A stretch of DNA of 64,000 nt from Acidiphilium sp. C61. GTDB taxonomy: Bacteria; Pseudomonadota; Alphaproteobacteria; Acetobacterales; Acetobacteraceae. A program made the position numbers and the translations under genes. The DNA lies in contig NZ_CACTIA010000005.1 of assembly GCF_902712915.1 (NCBI RefSeq), positions 1,364,001 through 1,428,000 on the forward strand, given 5' to 3'. Positions 53,356 to 63,057 of the stretch are shown piece by piece (the stretch's first letter is position 1; every line of letters starts with the position of its first letter). The notes below the pieces were generated by a model, which saw nothing but the letters and a program-made list of their open reading frames with translations, made no database searches and was not told the origin of the DNA.

Positions 53356-54750
53356 TCAGAGCGCGCCGCGATCCTCGGCGCCGATGCCCAGCTGCTTGAG
53401 CTTGCGGTGCAGGGCGCTGCGCTCCATGCCGACGAAATTCGCCGTGCGGCTGATATTGCCGCCGAAACGCAGCAATTGCGCCTGGAGATATTGCGTCTCG
53501 AAGACGTCCCGCGCCTCGCGCAGCGGCAGGGCCATGATGTCGGCCAGCGGGTCGATCGCCAGGGCGCGGGGCGCGTGCGCGCCGATCTCGGCGGGCAAAT
53601 GCTCGGCGCGGAAGGGTTCGCCGGGCTCGCCCGGATGCATGATCATCAGCCAGTCCATCACATTGCGGAGCTGGCGGACATTGCCCGGCCAGTCATGCAC
53701 CTGGAGTGCTGCGAGCGCCTCGGATGAGAGCGGGCGCAGCGGCAGGCCCGACGTGTCGGCCGCACGCTTGAGGAAATGCTGCGCGAGGGCGGGGATATCC
53801 TCCCGCCGTTCCCGCAGCGAGGGAACCCGCAGCGGCACCACCGCGAGGCGATAATACAGATCCTGGCGGAACCGCCCGGCGCCGATCGCCGCCTGCAGGT
53901 CGCGCGCCGTGCTGGCGATGATGCGGACATCGACCTTGACCCGCGTCGACCCGCCGATGCGCTCGAAGGCCTGGTCCTGCAGGACGCGGACGATCTTGCC
54001 CTGGGTTTCCACTGGCATGTCCGCAATCTCGTCGAGGAGGAGCGTGCCGCCATGGGCGCGCTCCAGCACGCCGGCGCGGCGCGGCTGCGCCTGCGGATCG
54101 GCCCCCGCCTCGGTGCCGAACAGCTCCATCTCGAAGCGCTCGGGGGCGAGGATCGCGCAGTTCAGCACCATGAAGGGCTGATCCGCCCGCTTCGAGCTGG
54201 CATGGATCATCCGCGCGACCACCTCCTTGCCCGCACCGGCGGCTCCTGAGAGCAGCACACGCGAGCCGGTCGGCGCGACCTTGTCGATGGCATGGCGGAG
54301 CCCGTTGATCGCCGGGCTATCGCCGGTCAGGCTGGAATCGGCCCCGGCACGCAGCCGCAGCTCGGCATTTTCCGCGGCGAGCCGCGCCGCCTCCAGGGCC
54401 CGCTGGATGACGAGGATCAGCCGGTCCGACTTGAACGGCTTTTCGATGAAATCATACGCCCCGAGCTGGATGGCGTTCACCGCCATCTCGATCGTGCCGT
54501 GGCCGGAAATGATCACCACTGGCACGCCCTCGTCCTCGGCCTTCATCACCTTCAGGAGATCGAGCCCGTCGAGCGGCGAATTCTGCAACCAGACATCCAG
54601 CACGACGAGGGACGGCCGGCGCTCGCGGAACGCGGCCAGCGCCTCGTCCGAATTGCCGGCATTGCGCGTGGCATAGCCTTCGTCCTGCAGGATCGCGTCG
54701 ACCAGCAGGCGGATATCGGGCTCGTCATCGATGATCAGTATCTCGGACAT
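53356..54750 (-). CDS. ntrX: NtrX response regulator (AAA+ domain without GAFTGA)
   Basis: Response regulator of the NtrYX two-component system, 464 residues. The receiver domain has the phospho-acceptor Asp at residue 52 (SLVVLDVWLQ) and acidic residues IIDDEPD. The AAA+ domain has Walker A-like GAAGAGKEVVAR and Walker B GGTLLLDEIADMP. At the position of the sigma-54 contact loop the sequence is ELFGTEAGADPQ, with no GAFTGA. The C-terminus carries a Fis-type HTH (GNISRTANFVGMERSALHRK). NtrX proteins often lack GAFTGA, so it probably does not activate sigma-54 directly. Confidence 0.93.
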   Translation of the reverse strand: MSEILIIDDEPDIRLLVDAILQDEGYATRNAGNSDEALAAFRERRPSLVVLDVWLQNSPLDGLDLLKVMKAEDEGVPVVIISGHGTIEMAVNAIQLGAYDFIEKPFKSDRLILVIQRALEAARLAAENAELRLRAGADSSLTGDSPAINGLRHAIDKVAPTGSRVLLSGAAGAGKEVVARMIHASSKRADQPFMVLNCAILAPERFEMELFGTEAGADPQAQPRRAGVLERAHGGTLLLDEIADMPVETQGKIVRVLQDQAFERIGGSTRVKVDVRIIASTARDLQAAIGAGRFRQDLYYRLAVVPLRVPSLRERREDIPALAQHFLKRAADTSGLPLRPLSSEALAALQVHDWPGNVRQLRNVMDWLMIMHPGEPGEPFRAEHLPAEIGAHAPRALAIDPLADIMALPLREARDVFETQYLQAQLLRFGGNISRTANFVGMERSALHRKLKQLGIGAEDRGAL

Positions 54751-54757
54751 GAATCTC

Positions 54758-56980
54758 CTAACTCGCCTTCAGCACCAGTGTTACCACGGCTCCGGCCCCA
54801 TCCTCGCGGTCGGCGAGTTCAAGTCTGCCGTGATGATCTTCCATGATCTTGCGAACGATGGCGAGGCCCAGCCCGGTTCCTTTCGGCTTCTGCGTTATAT
54901 AGGGCTCGACCAGCCGGGCGCGATCCTGCACGGGCAGGCCGATTCCATCATCGCTGACCGAGACCCTGAACTCTTCGCCCTGCCGCTCGATGCGGAGCCG
55001 GACATGGCCGTTGGCGGCCTCGCGCCCCACATTGTCCGGGCGCATGCCGATGGCGTCGGCCGCGTTCTGCAACAGGTTGGTCAGCGCCTGGCCGATCAGG
55101 CGGGCGTCGCACGCCGCACGCGGCGCGGGTTCGGGGCTTTCCACCACCCATTCGATGCCGGGATGCGCCCCGCGCTGGAGGATCACCGCCTCGCGCGCGA
55201 TCCGCGCCAGATCCTCGGGCTTGATGCTGGGCTGGGGCATCCGCGCGAAGGCGGAGAATTCATCGACCATCCGCCCGATATCGCCGACATGGCGGACGAT
55301 CGTGTCGGCGCACTGGGTGAAGCTGTCCTTGTCGGAGGTGATCTCGCGGGCGAACCGCCGCTTCAGCCGCTCGGCAGAGAGCTGGATGGGGGTCAGCGGG
55401 TTCTTGATCTCATGCGCGATCCGCCGCGCCACATCGGCCCAGGCGGCCTTGCGCTGCGCCGATTGCAGCTCGGTGATGTCATCGAAGGTGACGACGAAGC
55501 CGGTCGGCCGTTCGCCCTTGAGATCGGCGCCGATGCGCACGAGAAATACCCTTCGGTCGCCGCCTCTCGCGTAATCGATCTCGCCGGTCGCCGGCCGCGC
55601 CGGGGTCTCGCGAACCTGGTCGAGCAGCGGCAGGAAGGCCGGCACGAGATCGCCGAGCGCGCCGCCCAGGTGATCGAGCAGGTCGATCCCGAGCAGGTCG
55701 GAGGCGGCGCGGTTGGGCAGTTCGATCCGGCCGCGCGGGTCAAGCCCGATGACCCCGGCGGAAACCCCCGCCAGCACGGTTTCGGTGAAGCGGCGACGCT
55801 CGTCGATCTGGCCATAGGCGCTCATCAGCTCGGCGCGCTGCTCGGCGATCTGCCCGGTCATGCGGTTGAAGGCGCGGGAGAGGCCGGCAACGTCGTCGCG
55901 CGTGTCGCCTTCCGGAACCCGCACATGATAGTCGCCGGTGCGCACCCGCTCGGCCGCCTCGATGAGGTAGGAGATCGGCCGGGCGATCTGGTTGGCGAAG
56001 AGCAGCCCGATCAGCGCGGCGCCGGAGAGCACCAGCAGCGCCACGGTCGCGAAGATCAGCGCGAAGAACAGCTCGAACTGGGCGCGGTGATGTTCCAGCC
56101 GGTTATATTCCGCGACGGCCTGGCGCGTACGGTCGACATGGGCGAGGATGGAAGGGTCGATCGGCCGCTCGACCATCAGCATCAGCGTCGGCGTCGCCTC
56201 CAGCTCGACGACGGCGCGCTCCAGCAGCGAGTTCGGCGCGCTCCAGACAGCGACCTGGTGCTTCTCCGCCTCGGCGATGATGTTGCCGGGCGGCAGGGTC
56301 ACCCCCTCGGAGGAGAACAGCCCAGCCGAGGCCACCACCTTGTTCGTCAGCGGCTCGAAGATCGCCGATTGCGTGAGACCGTGCAGCGCGGTCTGCGCCA
56401 CCAGAACGTTCAGGAATCCCTGGTCGAAGAAATTCTGCGGATTGCCGTAGAAGATCGGCCCGTTCTGGTTGAGCTGGTTGGCGATCGCCAGCGCATCGAG
56501 CCGGATGCTGTTCTTCTTCGCGTCGAGATAGCCTTCGGCGACCTGCTGGCTTTCGGCGAGTGCGGTGCGCACCCGCTGGTTGAACCAGGCCTGGATGCCG
56601 AGATTGAAGAAGACGGCGGCAAAGATGGCAACGAGGATGGCCGGCACCGCAGCCACGCCGCCGAACAATAGCACGAGGCGGACATGAAGCCGCGCCCCCG
56701 CCGCGCCGCGCCGGCTTTCCATCACCACGCGGGTGACGCTGGCCGCCAGCACCGTGATCAGCAGCAGCAGGATCGCGATATCGCCGATCGCAAGACCCAC
56801 GGCGGCGCCCGAATGCAGCTCGAGCTTGATGCCGCCGGCGAGATAGGCGAACGAGCCGATCCCGAGCAGCAGCGCGAGCGTCGCCAGGATGAGCGTCGAT
56901 ACCCGGCCGAGCAGGAAATCGAGCGGCCCCCTGCGGCGCGGCTTCGCGGGCAACGCGAGCGGTGCGGCTTGCGGTTCCAT
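54758..56980 (-). CDS. ntrY: NtrY membrane sensor histidine kinase
   Basis: Sensor kinase partner of NtrX, 740 residues. N-terminal membrane segments at about 30-130 are followed by a periplasmic sensor and another helix near 320. A HAMP domain (ANQIARPISYLIEAAERVR) and a PAS domain precede the kinase core. H-box: RRIAHEIKNPLTPIQL; N-box: LLQNAADAIG; G-boxes: DDGIGLPV and KGTGLGLAIV. I chose the ATG at 56980; a TTG at 56995 overlaps the ntrC stop by 8 bp. It follows ntrC directly; the ntrX ATG comes 7 bases after its stop. Confidence 0.94.
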   Translation of the reverse strand: MEPQAAPLALPAKPRRRGPLDFLLGRVSTLILATLALLLGIGSFAYLAGGIKLELHSGAAVGLAIGDIAILLLLITVLAASVTRVVMESRRGAAGARLHVRLVLLFGGVAAVPAILVAIFAAVFFNLGIQAWFNQRVRTALAESQQVAEGYLDAKKNSIRLDALAIANQLNQNGPIFYGNPQNFFDQGFLNVLVAQTALHGLTQSAIFEPLTNKVVASAGLFSSEGVTLPPGNIIAEAEKHQVAVWSAPNSLLERAVVELEATPTLMLMVERPIDPSILAHVDRTRQAVAEYNRLEHHRAQFELFFALIFATVALLVLSGAALIGLLFANQIARPISYLIEAAERVRTGDYHVRVPEGDTRDDVAGLSRAFNRMTGQIAEQRAELMSAYGQIDERRRFTETVLAGVSAGVIGLDPRGRIELPNRAASDLLGIDLLDHLGGALGDLVPAFLPLLDQVRETPARPATGEIDYARGGDRRVFLVRIGADLKGERPTGFVVTFDDITELQSAQRKAAWADVARRIAHEIKNPLTPIQLSAERLKRRFAREITSDKDSFTQCADTIVRHVGDIGRMVDEFSAFARMPQPSIKPEDLARIAREAVILQRGAHPGIEWVVESPEPAPRAACDARLIGQALTNLLQNAADAIGMRPDNVGREAANGHVRLRIERQGEEFRVSVSDDGIGLPVQDRARLVEPYITQKPKGTGLGLAIVRKIMEDHHGRLELADREDGAGAVVTLVLKAS

Positions 56981-56987
56981 CGCCCTC

Positions 56988-58451
56988 TCAGCCAACCCGG
57001 CGGGTCACGCCGATATCGTGCTCGCGGATCTTCTTGCGCAGCGTGTTGCGGTTGAGACCCAGCATCGCCGCGGCGCGAATCTGGTTGCCGCGGGTCTCTC
57101 CGAGCACGAGGCGGATCAGCGGCGCCTCGAAGGTGGCGATCATGCGGTCGTAGAGAACGCCGTCCTCGCCGGCCTCGCGCGCCTCGGCGATCAGGCGCGC
57201 GACATGCCGCTCGATCACGTGCTCGATACCCTGCTGCGCCCCCGCGCCCGGCTCGTCTCCCGCGGCGTGTGCCGCCTCGTCCATCGTCCGGTCGGCGAGC
57301 TCGGCCTCGATGATTTCCTCGGTGATCGTCGCCTGCGGCACCAGGGCGGACAGCCGGCGCATCAGGTTTTCGAGCTCGCGCACATTGCCCGGCCAGCGAT
57401 GCTGCGCAAGCCGCGCCATCGCCTCGGGCGCCATGGTCTTGGCCGGCAGCCCCTCCGCATGGGCGCGGTTGAGGAAATGTTGCGCCAGAAGCGGAATGTC
57501 ATCCGGCCGCTCGCGCAGGGGCGGCAGCCGGATGGGCACCACATTGAGCCGGTAGAACAGGTCCTCGCGGAACTGGCCCGAGCGGATCAGCACCCTGAGG
57601 TCGCGATGGGTGGCGGCGACGATGCGGGCATTCGCCCGGATCGGCTGGCGCCCGCCCACGGTGGTGAACTCGCCCTCCTGCAACACGCGCAGCAGCCGCG
57701 TCTGCGCCTCGGGCGGCATGTCACCGATCTCGTCGAGGAACAGCGTGCCGCCGGCGGCCTGTTCGAAGCGGCCGACATGGCGGTTGGTCGCCCCGGTGAA
57801 GGCGCCGCGCTCATGGCCGAACAACTCGCTCTCGATCAGTTCGCGCGGGATCGCGGCCATGTTGATCGCCACGAACGGCCCCTGCCGGCGGCGGCCGTAA
57901 TCGTGCAGCGCGCGGGCGACAAGCTCCTTGCCCGAGCCGGATTCGCCGGTGATCATCACCGTCAGGTCGGTCGTGGTCAGGCGGGCGATGACGCGGTAGA
58001 TCTCCTGCATCGCCGCGGAACGGCCGATCAGCGGAAGATTGTCCTCCGGGCTGCCCTGGGTCTCGGCGGGTGCGGTGAGCGGCGGCTGCTTCAGCGCGCG
58101 ATCGACGATGGCGAGGAGTTCGCCGAGGTCGAACGGCTTCGGCAGATATTCGAAGGCCCCCCGCTGGGTGGACTGCACGGCGGTCAGGATCGTGGTCTGC
58201 GCGCTCATCACCAGAACGGGGAGTTCGGGGCGGATGCGCTTGATCCGCGGCACGAGATCGAGTCCGTTTTCGTCCGGCATCACCACGTCGGTGATGACAA
58301 GGTCGCCCTCGCCATCCTCGACCCAGCGCCAGAGCGTGGCCGCCGAGGAGGTGGTGCGCACCTGGTAGCCCGACCGGCCCAGCGCCTGGGTGAGCACGGT
58401 GCGGATCGAGCGGTCGTCATCGGCGATCAGGATGGTCGGCAGCGTGGTCAT
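56988..58451 (-). CDS. ntrC: NtrC (NRI) nitrogen regulator, sigma-54 activator
   Basis: Nitrogen-starvation response regulator, 487 residues. Receiver Asp at residue 55 ([14 protein letters not shown]). The AAA+ domain has Walker [15 protein letters not shown], the GAFTGA loop ([18 protein letters not shown]) and Walker [14 protein letters not shown]. The Fis-type HTH is near the end ([20 protein letters not shown]). It overlaps ntrB by ATGA (58448-58451). The amtB sigma-54 promoter at 46531 is a plausible target. Confidence 0.97.
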   Translation of the reverse strand: MTTLPTILIADDDRSIRTVLTQALGRSGYQVRTTSSAATLWRWVEDGEGDLVITDVVMPDENGLDLVPRIKRIRPELPVLVMSAQTTILTAVQSTQRGAFEYLPKPFDLGELLAIVDRALKQPPLTAPAETQGSPEDNLPLIGRSAAMQEIYRVIARLTTTDLTVMITGESGSGKELVARALHDYGRRRQGPFVAINMAAIPRELIESELFGHERGAFTGATNRHVGRFEQAAGGTLFLDEIGDMPPEAQTRLLRVLQEGEFTTVGGRQPIRANARIVAATHRDLRVLIRSGQFREDLFYRLNVVPIRLPPLRERPDDIPLLAQHFLNRAHAEGLPAKTMAPEAMARLAQHRWPGNVRELENLMRRLSALVPQATITEEIIEAELADRTMDEAAHAAGDEPGAGAQQGIEHVIERHVARLIAEAREAGEDGVLYDRMIATFEAPLIRLVLGETRGNQIRAAAMLGLNRNTLRKKIREHDIGVTRRVG

Positions 58452-59593
58452 GGCGAGCTCTCGGCGCGATCCTCGAACTGAGGGAGATGGATGCGGAATT
58501 CGGTGCGGCCGGGCCGGCTGTCGACGTTGATGAGCCCGCCGTGATCGGCGACGGTCTTCGCGACCAGCGCAAGCCCCAGCCCCGAACCGGCGGCCTTGGT
58601 GCTGACGAAGGGCTCGAACAGGTGGCGCCGGATATCCTCGGGAATTCCCGCGCCATTGTCGCGCACCGCGATGAAGATCGGCAGGTTGCGCTGCCCGCGC
58701 GCGGGGGATGCGGCCAGCCGCACCCCGTGCTGGAAGCCGGTCATCAGCGTGATCTCGCCATCCGGCCGCTGGGTTTCGGCGATCGCCTCGGCGGCGTTCT
58801 TCACGAGGTTGAGCAGGACCTGGACGAGCTGGTCGCGATTGCCGAGGACCGGCGGCAGCGAGGGGTCGTAGGTCTCGACGAAATGGATGCGCGCGCCGAA
58901 GCCCGATTGCGCGAGCCGGCGCACATGTTCGAGAACGCGATGGATGTTGATGGCCGTCACGTCGAGCGGCTTGTCGCCGAACACCTCGATCCGCTCGACA
59001 AGGTCGCGGATCCGGTCGACCTCGTCGCGGATCAGCACCGCGAGTTCGCGGTCCGCCGGCGTGGCGTTCGCCTCGAGCAGCTGTGCTGCGCCGCGTATGC
59101 CCGAAAGCGGGTTCTTGACCTCGTGCGCGAGCACCGCCGCCATGCCGGTGATGCTGCGCGCGGCGTTCCGCGCCGAGAGCTGCTGGTCGAGTGCGCGGGC
59201 GGCGGAGCTGTCCTGCAGGGTGACGGCGAGATGGCCCGGCGCATCCACGATCGCCGCCGCCTGCATCGACACGCCGCGACGCGCGAAGCGCGGGCCTTCG
59301 AGGACGAGATCATGCCCGGCAACCGGCGCCTCGTCGCGCCGGGCGCGGTCGAGCAGGATGAAGATCGGGTGATCGGCCGGCACGAATTCGTGCAGCGCGC
59401 GGCCGGCCAGCACCGCCTGCGACGCGCCGAACATCTCCTCCGCCGCGTAGTTGGCGAAGAGAAACCGGTCCTCGGCGTCAAGCTCGATCACCGCGAGCGG
59501 CAGTGCGGCGAGGAGCTGCCCTGCTCCGGTCGGCATGTCGGGTGTGCTGATCGCGGGTCCCCGGCGCGCGAAGGCGCCGCGCGGGGCGGTCAT
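58448..59593 (-). CDS. ntrB: NtrB (NRII) nitrogen-sensing histidine kinase
   Basis: Soluble kinase/phosphatase that controls NtrC, itself governed by PII; 381 residues. A PAS domain ([20 protein letters not shown]) precedes the H-box with His at residue 157 ([20 protein letters not shown]). The ATP-binding part has [25 protein letters not shown] and [13 protein letters not shown]. No membrane segment is present, as expected. It overlaps dusB (59590-59593) and ntrC by ATGA, giving a coupled dusB-ntrB-ntrC set. Confidence 0.95.
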   Translation of the reverse strand: MTAPRGAFARRGPAISTPDMPTGAGQLLAALPLAVIELDAEDRFLFANYAAEEMFGASQAVLAGRALHEFVPADHPIFILLDRARRDEAPVAGHDLVLEGPRFARRGVSMQAAAIVDAPGHLAVTLQDSSAARALDQQLSARNAARSITGMAAVLAHEVKNPLSGIRGAAQLLEANATPADRELAVLIRDEVDRIRDLVERIEVFGDKPLDVTAINIHRVLEHVRRLAQSGFGARIHFVETYDPSLPPVLGNRDQLVQVLLNLVKNAAEAIAETQRPDGEITLMTGFQHGVRLAASPARGQRNLPIFIAVRDNGAGIPEDIRRHLFEPFVSTKAAGSGLGLALVAKTVADHGGLINVDSRPGRTEFRIHLPQFEDRAESSP

Positions 59594-60651
59594 GCGGCCG
59601 CCTGCACCGGCGCCGCCGCCTCGCCCATCGCCCGGGCATGGATGTCATGGATCATTGCCTCGACCACGGCGGGATCGTCCTGCCGGTTGACGACGCCGCG
59701 GAACTCGGCGGCCCCCGGCAGGCCGCGCACATACCAGCCGATATGCTTGCGGGCCACGCGCAGGCCGGGCTGCTCGCCGTAATGCGCGCGCATCGCGCGG
59801 TAATGGCGGATCAGCACGTCGCGCCGGGTTTCGAGGTCTGGCGGCGGAACCTTCTGCCCGGCGGTGAGATAGCGCGCGACCTGGGCGAGAAACCACGGCC
59901 GCCCATAGGCGCCGCGGCCGATCATCACGCCATCGGCCCCCGAGCGGCGCAGCGCCTCCTCGGCCTCGTCCTCGGTCGTGATGTCGCCATTGGCGATGAC
60001 GGGGATGGCGACCGCATCCTTCACCGAGGCGATGAAATCCCAATCCGCCGTGCCCTCGTAGAATTGCTGGCGGGTGCGGCCATGCACCGTGACCATGGCG
60101 ATGCCGCTTTCCTGCGCGATCCGCGCGAGGGTCGGCGCGTTCAGGCTCTGCCGGTCCCAGCCCATGCGCATCTTCAGCGTCACCGGCACGTCGACAGCCC
60201 TCGCCGTGGCTTCGAGGATGCGCGCCGCGCGCAACTCATCACGCATCAGCGCCGAGCCGGCCATCTGGCCGACCGCCACCTTCTTCACCGGGCAGCCGAA
60301 ATTGATGTCGACCAGATCGGCGCCGCCGGCGACGGCGATGCGCGCCGCCTCCGCCATCGCATCCGGATCGCAGCCGGCGAGCTGCACCGAGTTCGGCCCC
60401 GTCCCCTCATCGACCGACGCCATGCGCAACGTTGCCGCGTTCTCGTGGATCATCGCCCAGGAGGCGATCATCTCCGAGACCACGAGCCCGGCGCCCATCG
60501 ACTTGACCAGCCGGCGGAACGGCAGGTCGGTAACGCCGGACATCGGCGCCAGGATCACCGGCGTCTCGATCGTCACATCGCGCGCGGCGCCGCCCGGCGC
60601 CTTGAGCCGGATCGGCCGCAATTTCGGAAAGTTGCTCATCTCGTTGCCCAT
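59590..60651 (-). CDS. dusB: tRNA-dihydrouridine synthase DusB (NifR3 family)
   Basis: FMN enzyme that reduces uridines in the tRNA D-loop; 353 residues. Family motifs: PVILAPMSGVTDLPFRRL, QLAGCDPDAMAEAAR, DINFGCPVKKV (catalytic Cys), TVHGRTRQQFYEG and IANGDITTEDEAEEAL. The position directly before ntrBC is a classic alphaproteobacterial arrangement (nifR3-ntrB-ntrC). Start at 60651; an ATG at 60639 is an alternative that drops the first four residues. The ispF gene diverges from it. Confidence 0.95.
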   Translation of the reverse strand: MGNEMSNFPKLRPIRLKAPGGAARDVTIETPVILAPMSGVTDLPFRRLVKSMGAGLVVSEMIASWAMIHENAATLRMASVDEGTGPNSVQLAGCDPDAMAEAARIAVAGGADLVDINFGCPVKKVAVGQMAGSALMRDELRAARILEATARAVDVPVTLKMRMGWDRQSLNAPTLARIAQESGIAMVTVHGRTRQQFYEGTADWDFIASVKDAVAIPVIANGDITTEDEAEEALRRSGADGVMIGRGAYGRPWFLAQVARYLTAGQKVPPPDLETRRDVLIRHYRAMRAHYGEQPGLRVARKHIGWYVRGLPGAAEFRGVVNRQDDPAVVEAMIHDIHARAMGEAAAPVQAAA

Positions 60652-60757
60652 GAATTAAGCACTACAGGGCCGGGCATTGACGCGCAATCGTCCAGTTGCC
60701 AAAGCCGCCCTGTTCCCGCGCGAACCCTGCCTGCACGCCATCTGGAGATCCCGGCCC

Positions 60758-61276
60758 ATGGACATCAAGACCCTTCTCGCCCGCGGCGCCCTGCCCCGTG
60801 CCGGCACCGGCTATGACGTGCATGTGCTGGCCGAGGGCAGGAAGCTGATGCTGTGCGGCATCGAGGTGCCGCATGAAAGGGGGCTGGCCGGCCATTCCGA
60901 CGCCGATGTGGCGCTGCACGCACTTTGCGACGCGATTTACGGCGCGATGGCGGAGGGCGATATCGGCCGGCATTTCCCGCCCTCGGAGGCCACCTGGAAG
61001 GATGCGGATTCGGCGCGGTTCCTTCGCCATGCGGCGGGGCTGGTCGCGGAAAAGGGCGGCGCGATCGCCAATGTCGACATCACCATCATCTGCGAGCGGC
61101 CGAAAATCACGCCCCACGCGCTGGCGATGCGCAGCCGAGTCGCCGAACTGGCCGGCATTCCGCTCGATCGGGTGTCGGTGAAGGCGACGACCTCCGAGCG
61201 CCTCGGCTTCACCGGCCGTGGCGAGGGGATCGCCGCACAGGCCGCGGTGATGCTGCTGATGCCGTTCGTCGCGTAA
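60758..61276 (+). CDS. ispF: 2-C-methyl-D-erythritol 2,4-cyclodiphosphate synthase
   Basis: Makes the cyclic diphosphate of the non-mevalonate isoprenoid pathway; 172 residues. Metal-binding and active-site parts: [11 protein letters not shown] (Asp and His), [28 protein letters not shown] with WKDADS and [24 protein letters not shown] lies about 12 bases before the ATG at 60758. In many alphaproteobacteria this domain is fused to IspD; here the protein stands alone and no ispD is next to it. Confidence 0.96.
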   Translation: MDIKTLLARGALPRAGTGYDVHVLAEGRKLMLCGIEVPHERGLAGHSDADVALHALCDAIYGAMAEGDIGRHFPPSEATWKDADSARFLRHAAGLVAEKGGAIANVDITIICERPKITPHALAMRSRVAELAGIPLDRVSVKATTSERLGFTGRGEGIAAQAAVMLLMPFVA

Positions 61277-61289
61277 CCCCGGCTGCCGC

Positions 61290-62837
61290 TCATCCCCCCT
61301 GGCGGTGGGGCGTCTTCAGCAGGACGAGCGAGACCGCCGCAGCGCCGAGACATATCCAGGCGGAGAGGCGCAGCGCGTCATCGAGGCTCCAGGTGCTGGC
61401 ATCGAGTTGCAGCCGGCCGGCGATCATCGCCATCGCCTGCGCGTGGGAGACGCCGTCTTGCCGTGCATGGGCGAGCGTCTGCCGCAGGACGGACTCGCTC
61501 ATCGCCCCGCGCGTCAGCGCCGCGACGGCCTCGGTGTGCCGCTGCCAGAGCGTCTGCAGCATCGTGACGCCGACGATGTCGCTGGCGAGGCGAATGAAAT
61601 TGCTAGTCGTCGAGGCCGCCGCAAGATCCTCGACCGGGATTTCCGACAGGATGATCATGGTCAGCGGCACGAACAGCATCCCGACCGCAATGCCTTGCAG
61701 CAGCTCGCTCGGCACCGTTGCCGCAAGGCCGATCTCGGGATTGTAGACGGCGATGGCGAAGGCGATGGCGAAGAGCAGGAAACACAGCGCGGCGAGGACC
61801 CGCAGGCTGACATGCCGGGCGATGCGCCCCATGGCGGAGGCCACCGGAATCGCGGTGAGCGCCAGCGGGATCAGCAAAACCCCGCCCCACCAGCCATTGT
61901 AGCCGAGATCGATCTCGGTCCAGAGCGGCAGGATCGAGCTCCAGCCGACAAAGATCGACCAGCCGAGGCAGAGCAGCAGCAGGCCGAAGCCGAAATTCCG
62001 GTTGGTCACGAAGCGCAGTTCGAGCAGCGGGGCCTCGCTCGTCAGCTCCCAGATCACGAAGCAGCCGAGCAGCAGGAGGGCGGCGATCGTGTAGCGCTGG
62101 ATGAAGGGCGAGCCGAACCAGCCGAACTGCTCGCCCTGGTTCAGCACGATCTGCAGTGCGATCAACCCGAGCCAGAGCAGGGCGAGGCCGACAAGGTCGA
62201 AAGGCGGCGGCGGCGCCGTCGGCCGGTCTTCCGGCAGGGAGACCCGGATCAGCACGAAGGCGAGCAGGGCGAAGGGGATCACCAGCCAGAACAGGTCGAT
62301 CCAGTCGTAATTCACCGCCAGCCAGCCGCCGAAGGCCGGGCCGAAAAAGAACGGCACCAGCATCGAATTGCTCCATAGCGCCGTGGCCAGCGTGTGATGG
62401 CGCTTCGGGAAGTGGCGCAGCAGCAGCGTCTGCACCAGCGGCACCAGCAGGCCGGACGAAATGCCCTGCACCCCGCGCGCCACCAGCATCGTCATCAGCG
62501 AATGGGACAGGATTCCCATCCCCGCGCCGACCGCCAGCATGATCATGCTGGCGAGAAACAGACGCTTGAAGCCGAGCTTGCGGGCGAACCAGGGCATCAG
62601 CGCGATGCCGAGCGCCCAGTGGATGAGGAAATAGGTCAGCGTCCACAGCGCGTGATCGCTGCTGGTCGCCAGCCGGCCGGCGACATAGGGGTAGATGCTT
62701 TGCAGCGAGCCGCCGCAGAACGATCCGGCGGCAAGGCCGAGGCAGGCGCCGATGGTCATCGGCAGCAGCGCGACCTCGCCGTTAGAGCGCGTGGGCGAAG
62801 GGCGATCAAGTTCGCGTGTGGGTGATGAGGCAGACAT
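61290..62837 (-). CDS. MFS drug efflux transporter, DHA2 (EmrB/QacA) family
   Basis: Proton-driven exporter, 515 residues with about 14 membrane helices, the DHA2 count. It includes the motif MLVARGVQGISSGLLVPLVQ, in the style of motif B/C of EmrB-type pumps, and GFTxGP-like FFFGPAFGGWL. The C-terminal part ends with a cytoplasmic Gly tail. No membrane-fusion partner or TetR regulator is next to it. A 17-bp inverted repeat (62913-62929) lies in the divergent gap toward icd. Substrate is unknown. Confidence 0.86.
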   Translation of the reverse strand: MSASSPTRELDRPSPTRSNGEVALLPMTIGACLGLAAGSFCGGSLQSIYPYVAGRLATSSDHALWTLTYFLIHWALGIALMPWFARKLGFKRLFLASMIMLAVGAGMGILSHSLMTMLVARGVQGISSGLLVPLVQTLLLRHFPKRHHTLATALWSNSMLVPFFFGPAFGGWLAVNYDWIDLFWLVIPFALLAFVLIRVSLPEDRPTAPPPPFDLVGLALLWLGLIALQIVLNQGEQFGWFGSPFIQRYTIAALLLLGCFVIWELTSEAPLLELRFVTNRNFGFGLLLLCLGWSIFVGWSSILPLWTEIDLGYNGWWGGVLLIPLALTAIPVASAMGRIARHVSLRVLAALCFLLFAIAFAIAVYNPEIGLAATVPSELLQGIAVGMLFVPLTMIILSEIPVEDLAAASTTSNFIRLASDIVGVTMLQTLWQRHTEAVAALTRGAMSESVLRQTLAHARQDGVSHAQAMAMIAGRLQLDASTWSLDDALRLSAWICLGAAAVSLVLLKTPHRQGG

Positions 62838-62912
62838 TCTGCCCGAAAATAGAAAGACCTCCCGCCCTGTCCAGATCGCGGCGCGGGGTTCAGCCTTGCG
62901 AAAACGCGATCA

Positions 62913-62929
62913 TGCGCCAGTCTGGCGCA
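62913..62929. promoter_or_regulatory. 17-bp palindrome in the divergent MFS / icd gap
   Basis: TGCGCCAGTCTGGCGCA: perfect 7-bp arms around a 3-base centre, 76 bases upstream of the MFS gene and 129 bases before icd. It could be an operator for one of the two genes; no regulator gene adjoins. No T-run follows in either direction, so it is not a strong terminator. Confidence 0.4.
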
Positions 62930-63057
62930 GATTTCGTTAACCGTTTCGTGTCATTGTCGCGGTATTCCGTCTGGGCTGCCATTTGCTGCGCTGCGGTGGC
63001 CTCGTTGGATCGGCGGGCGTATACGCGCAGCCACAACCTGACCATGGGGGACCAACG

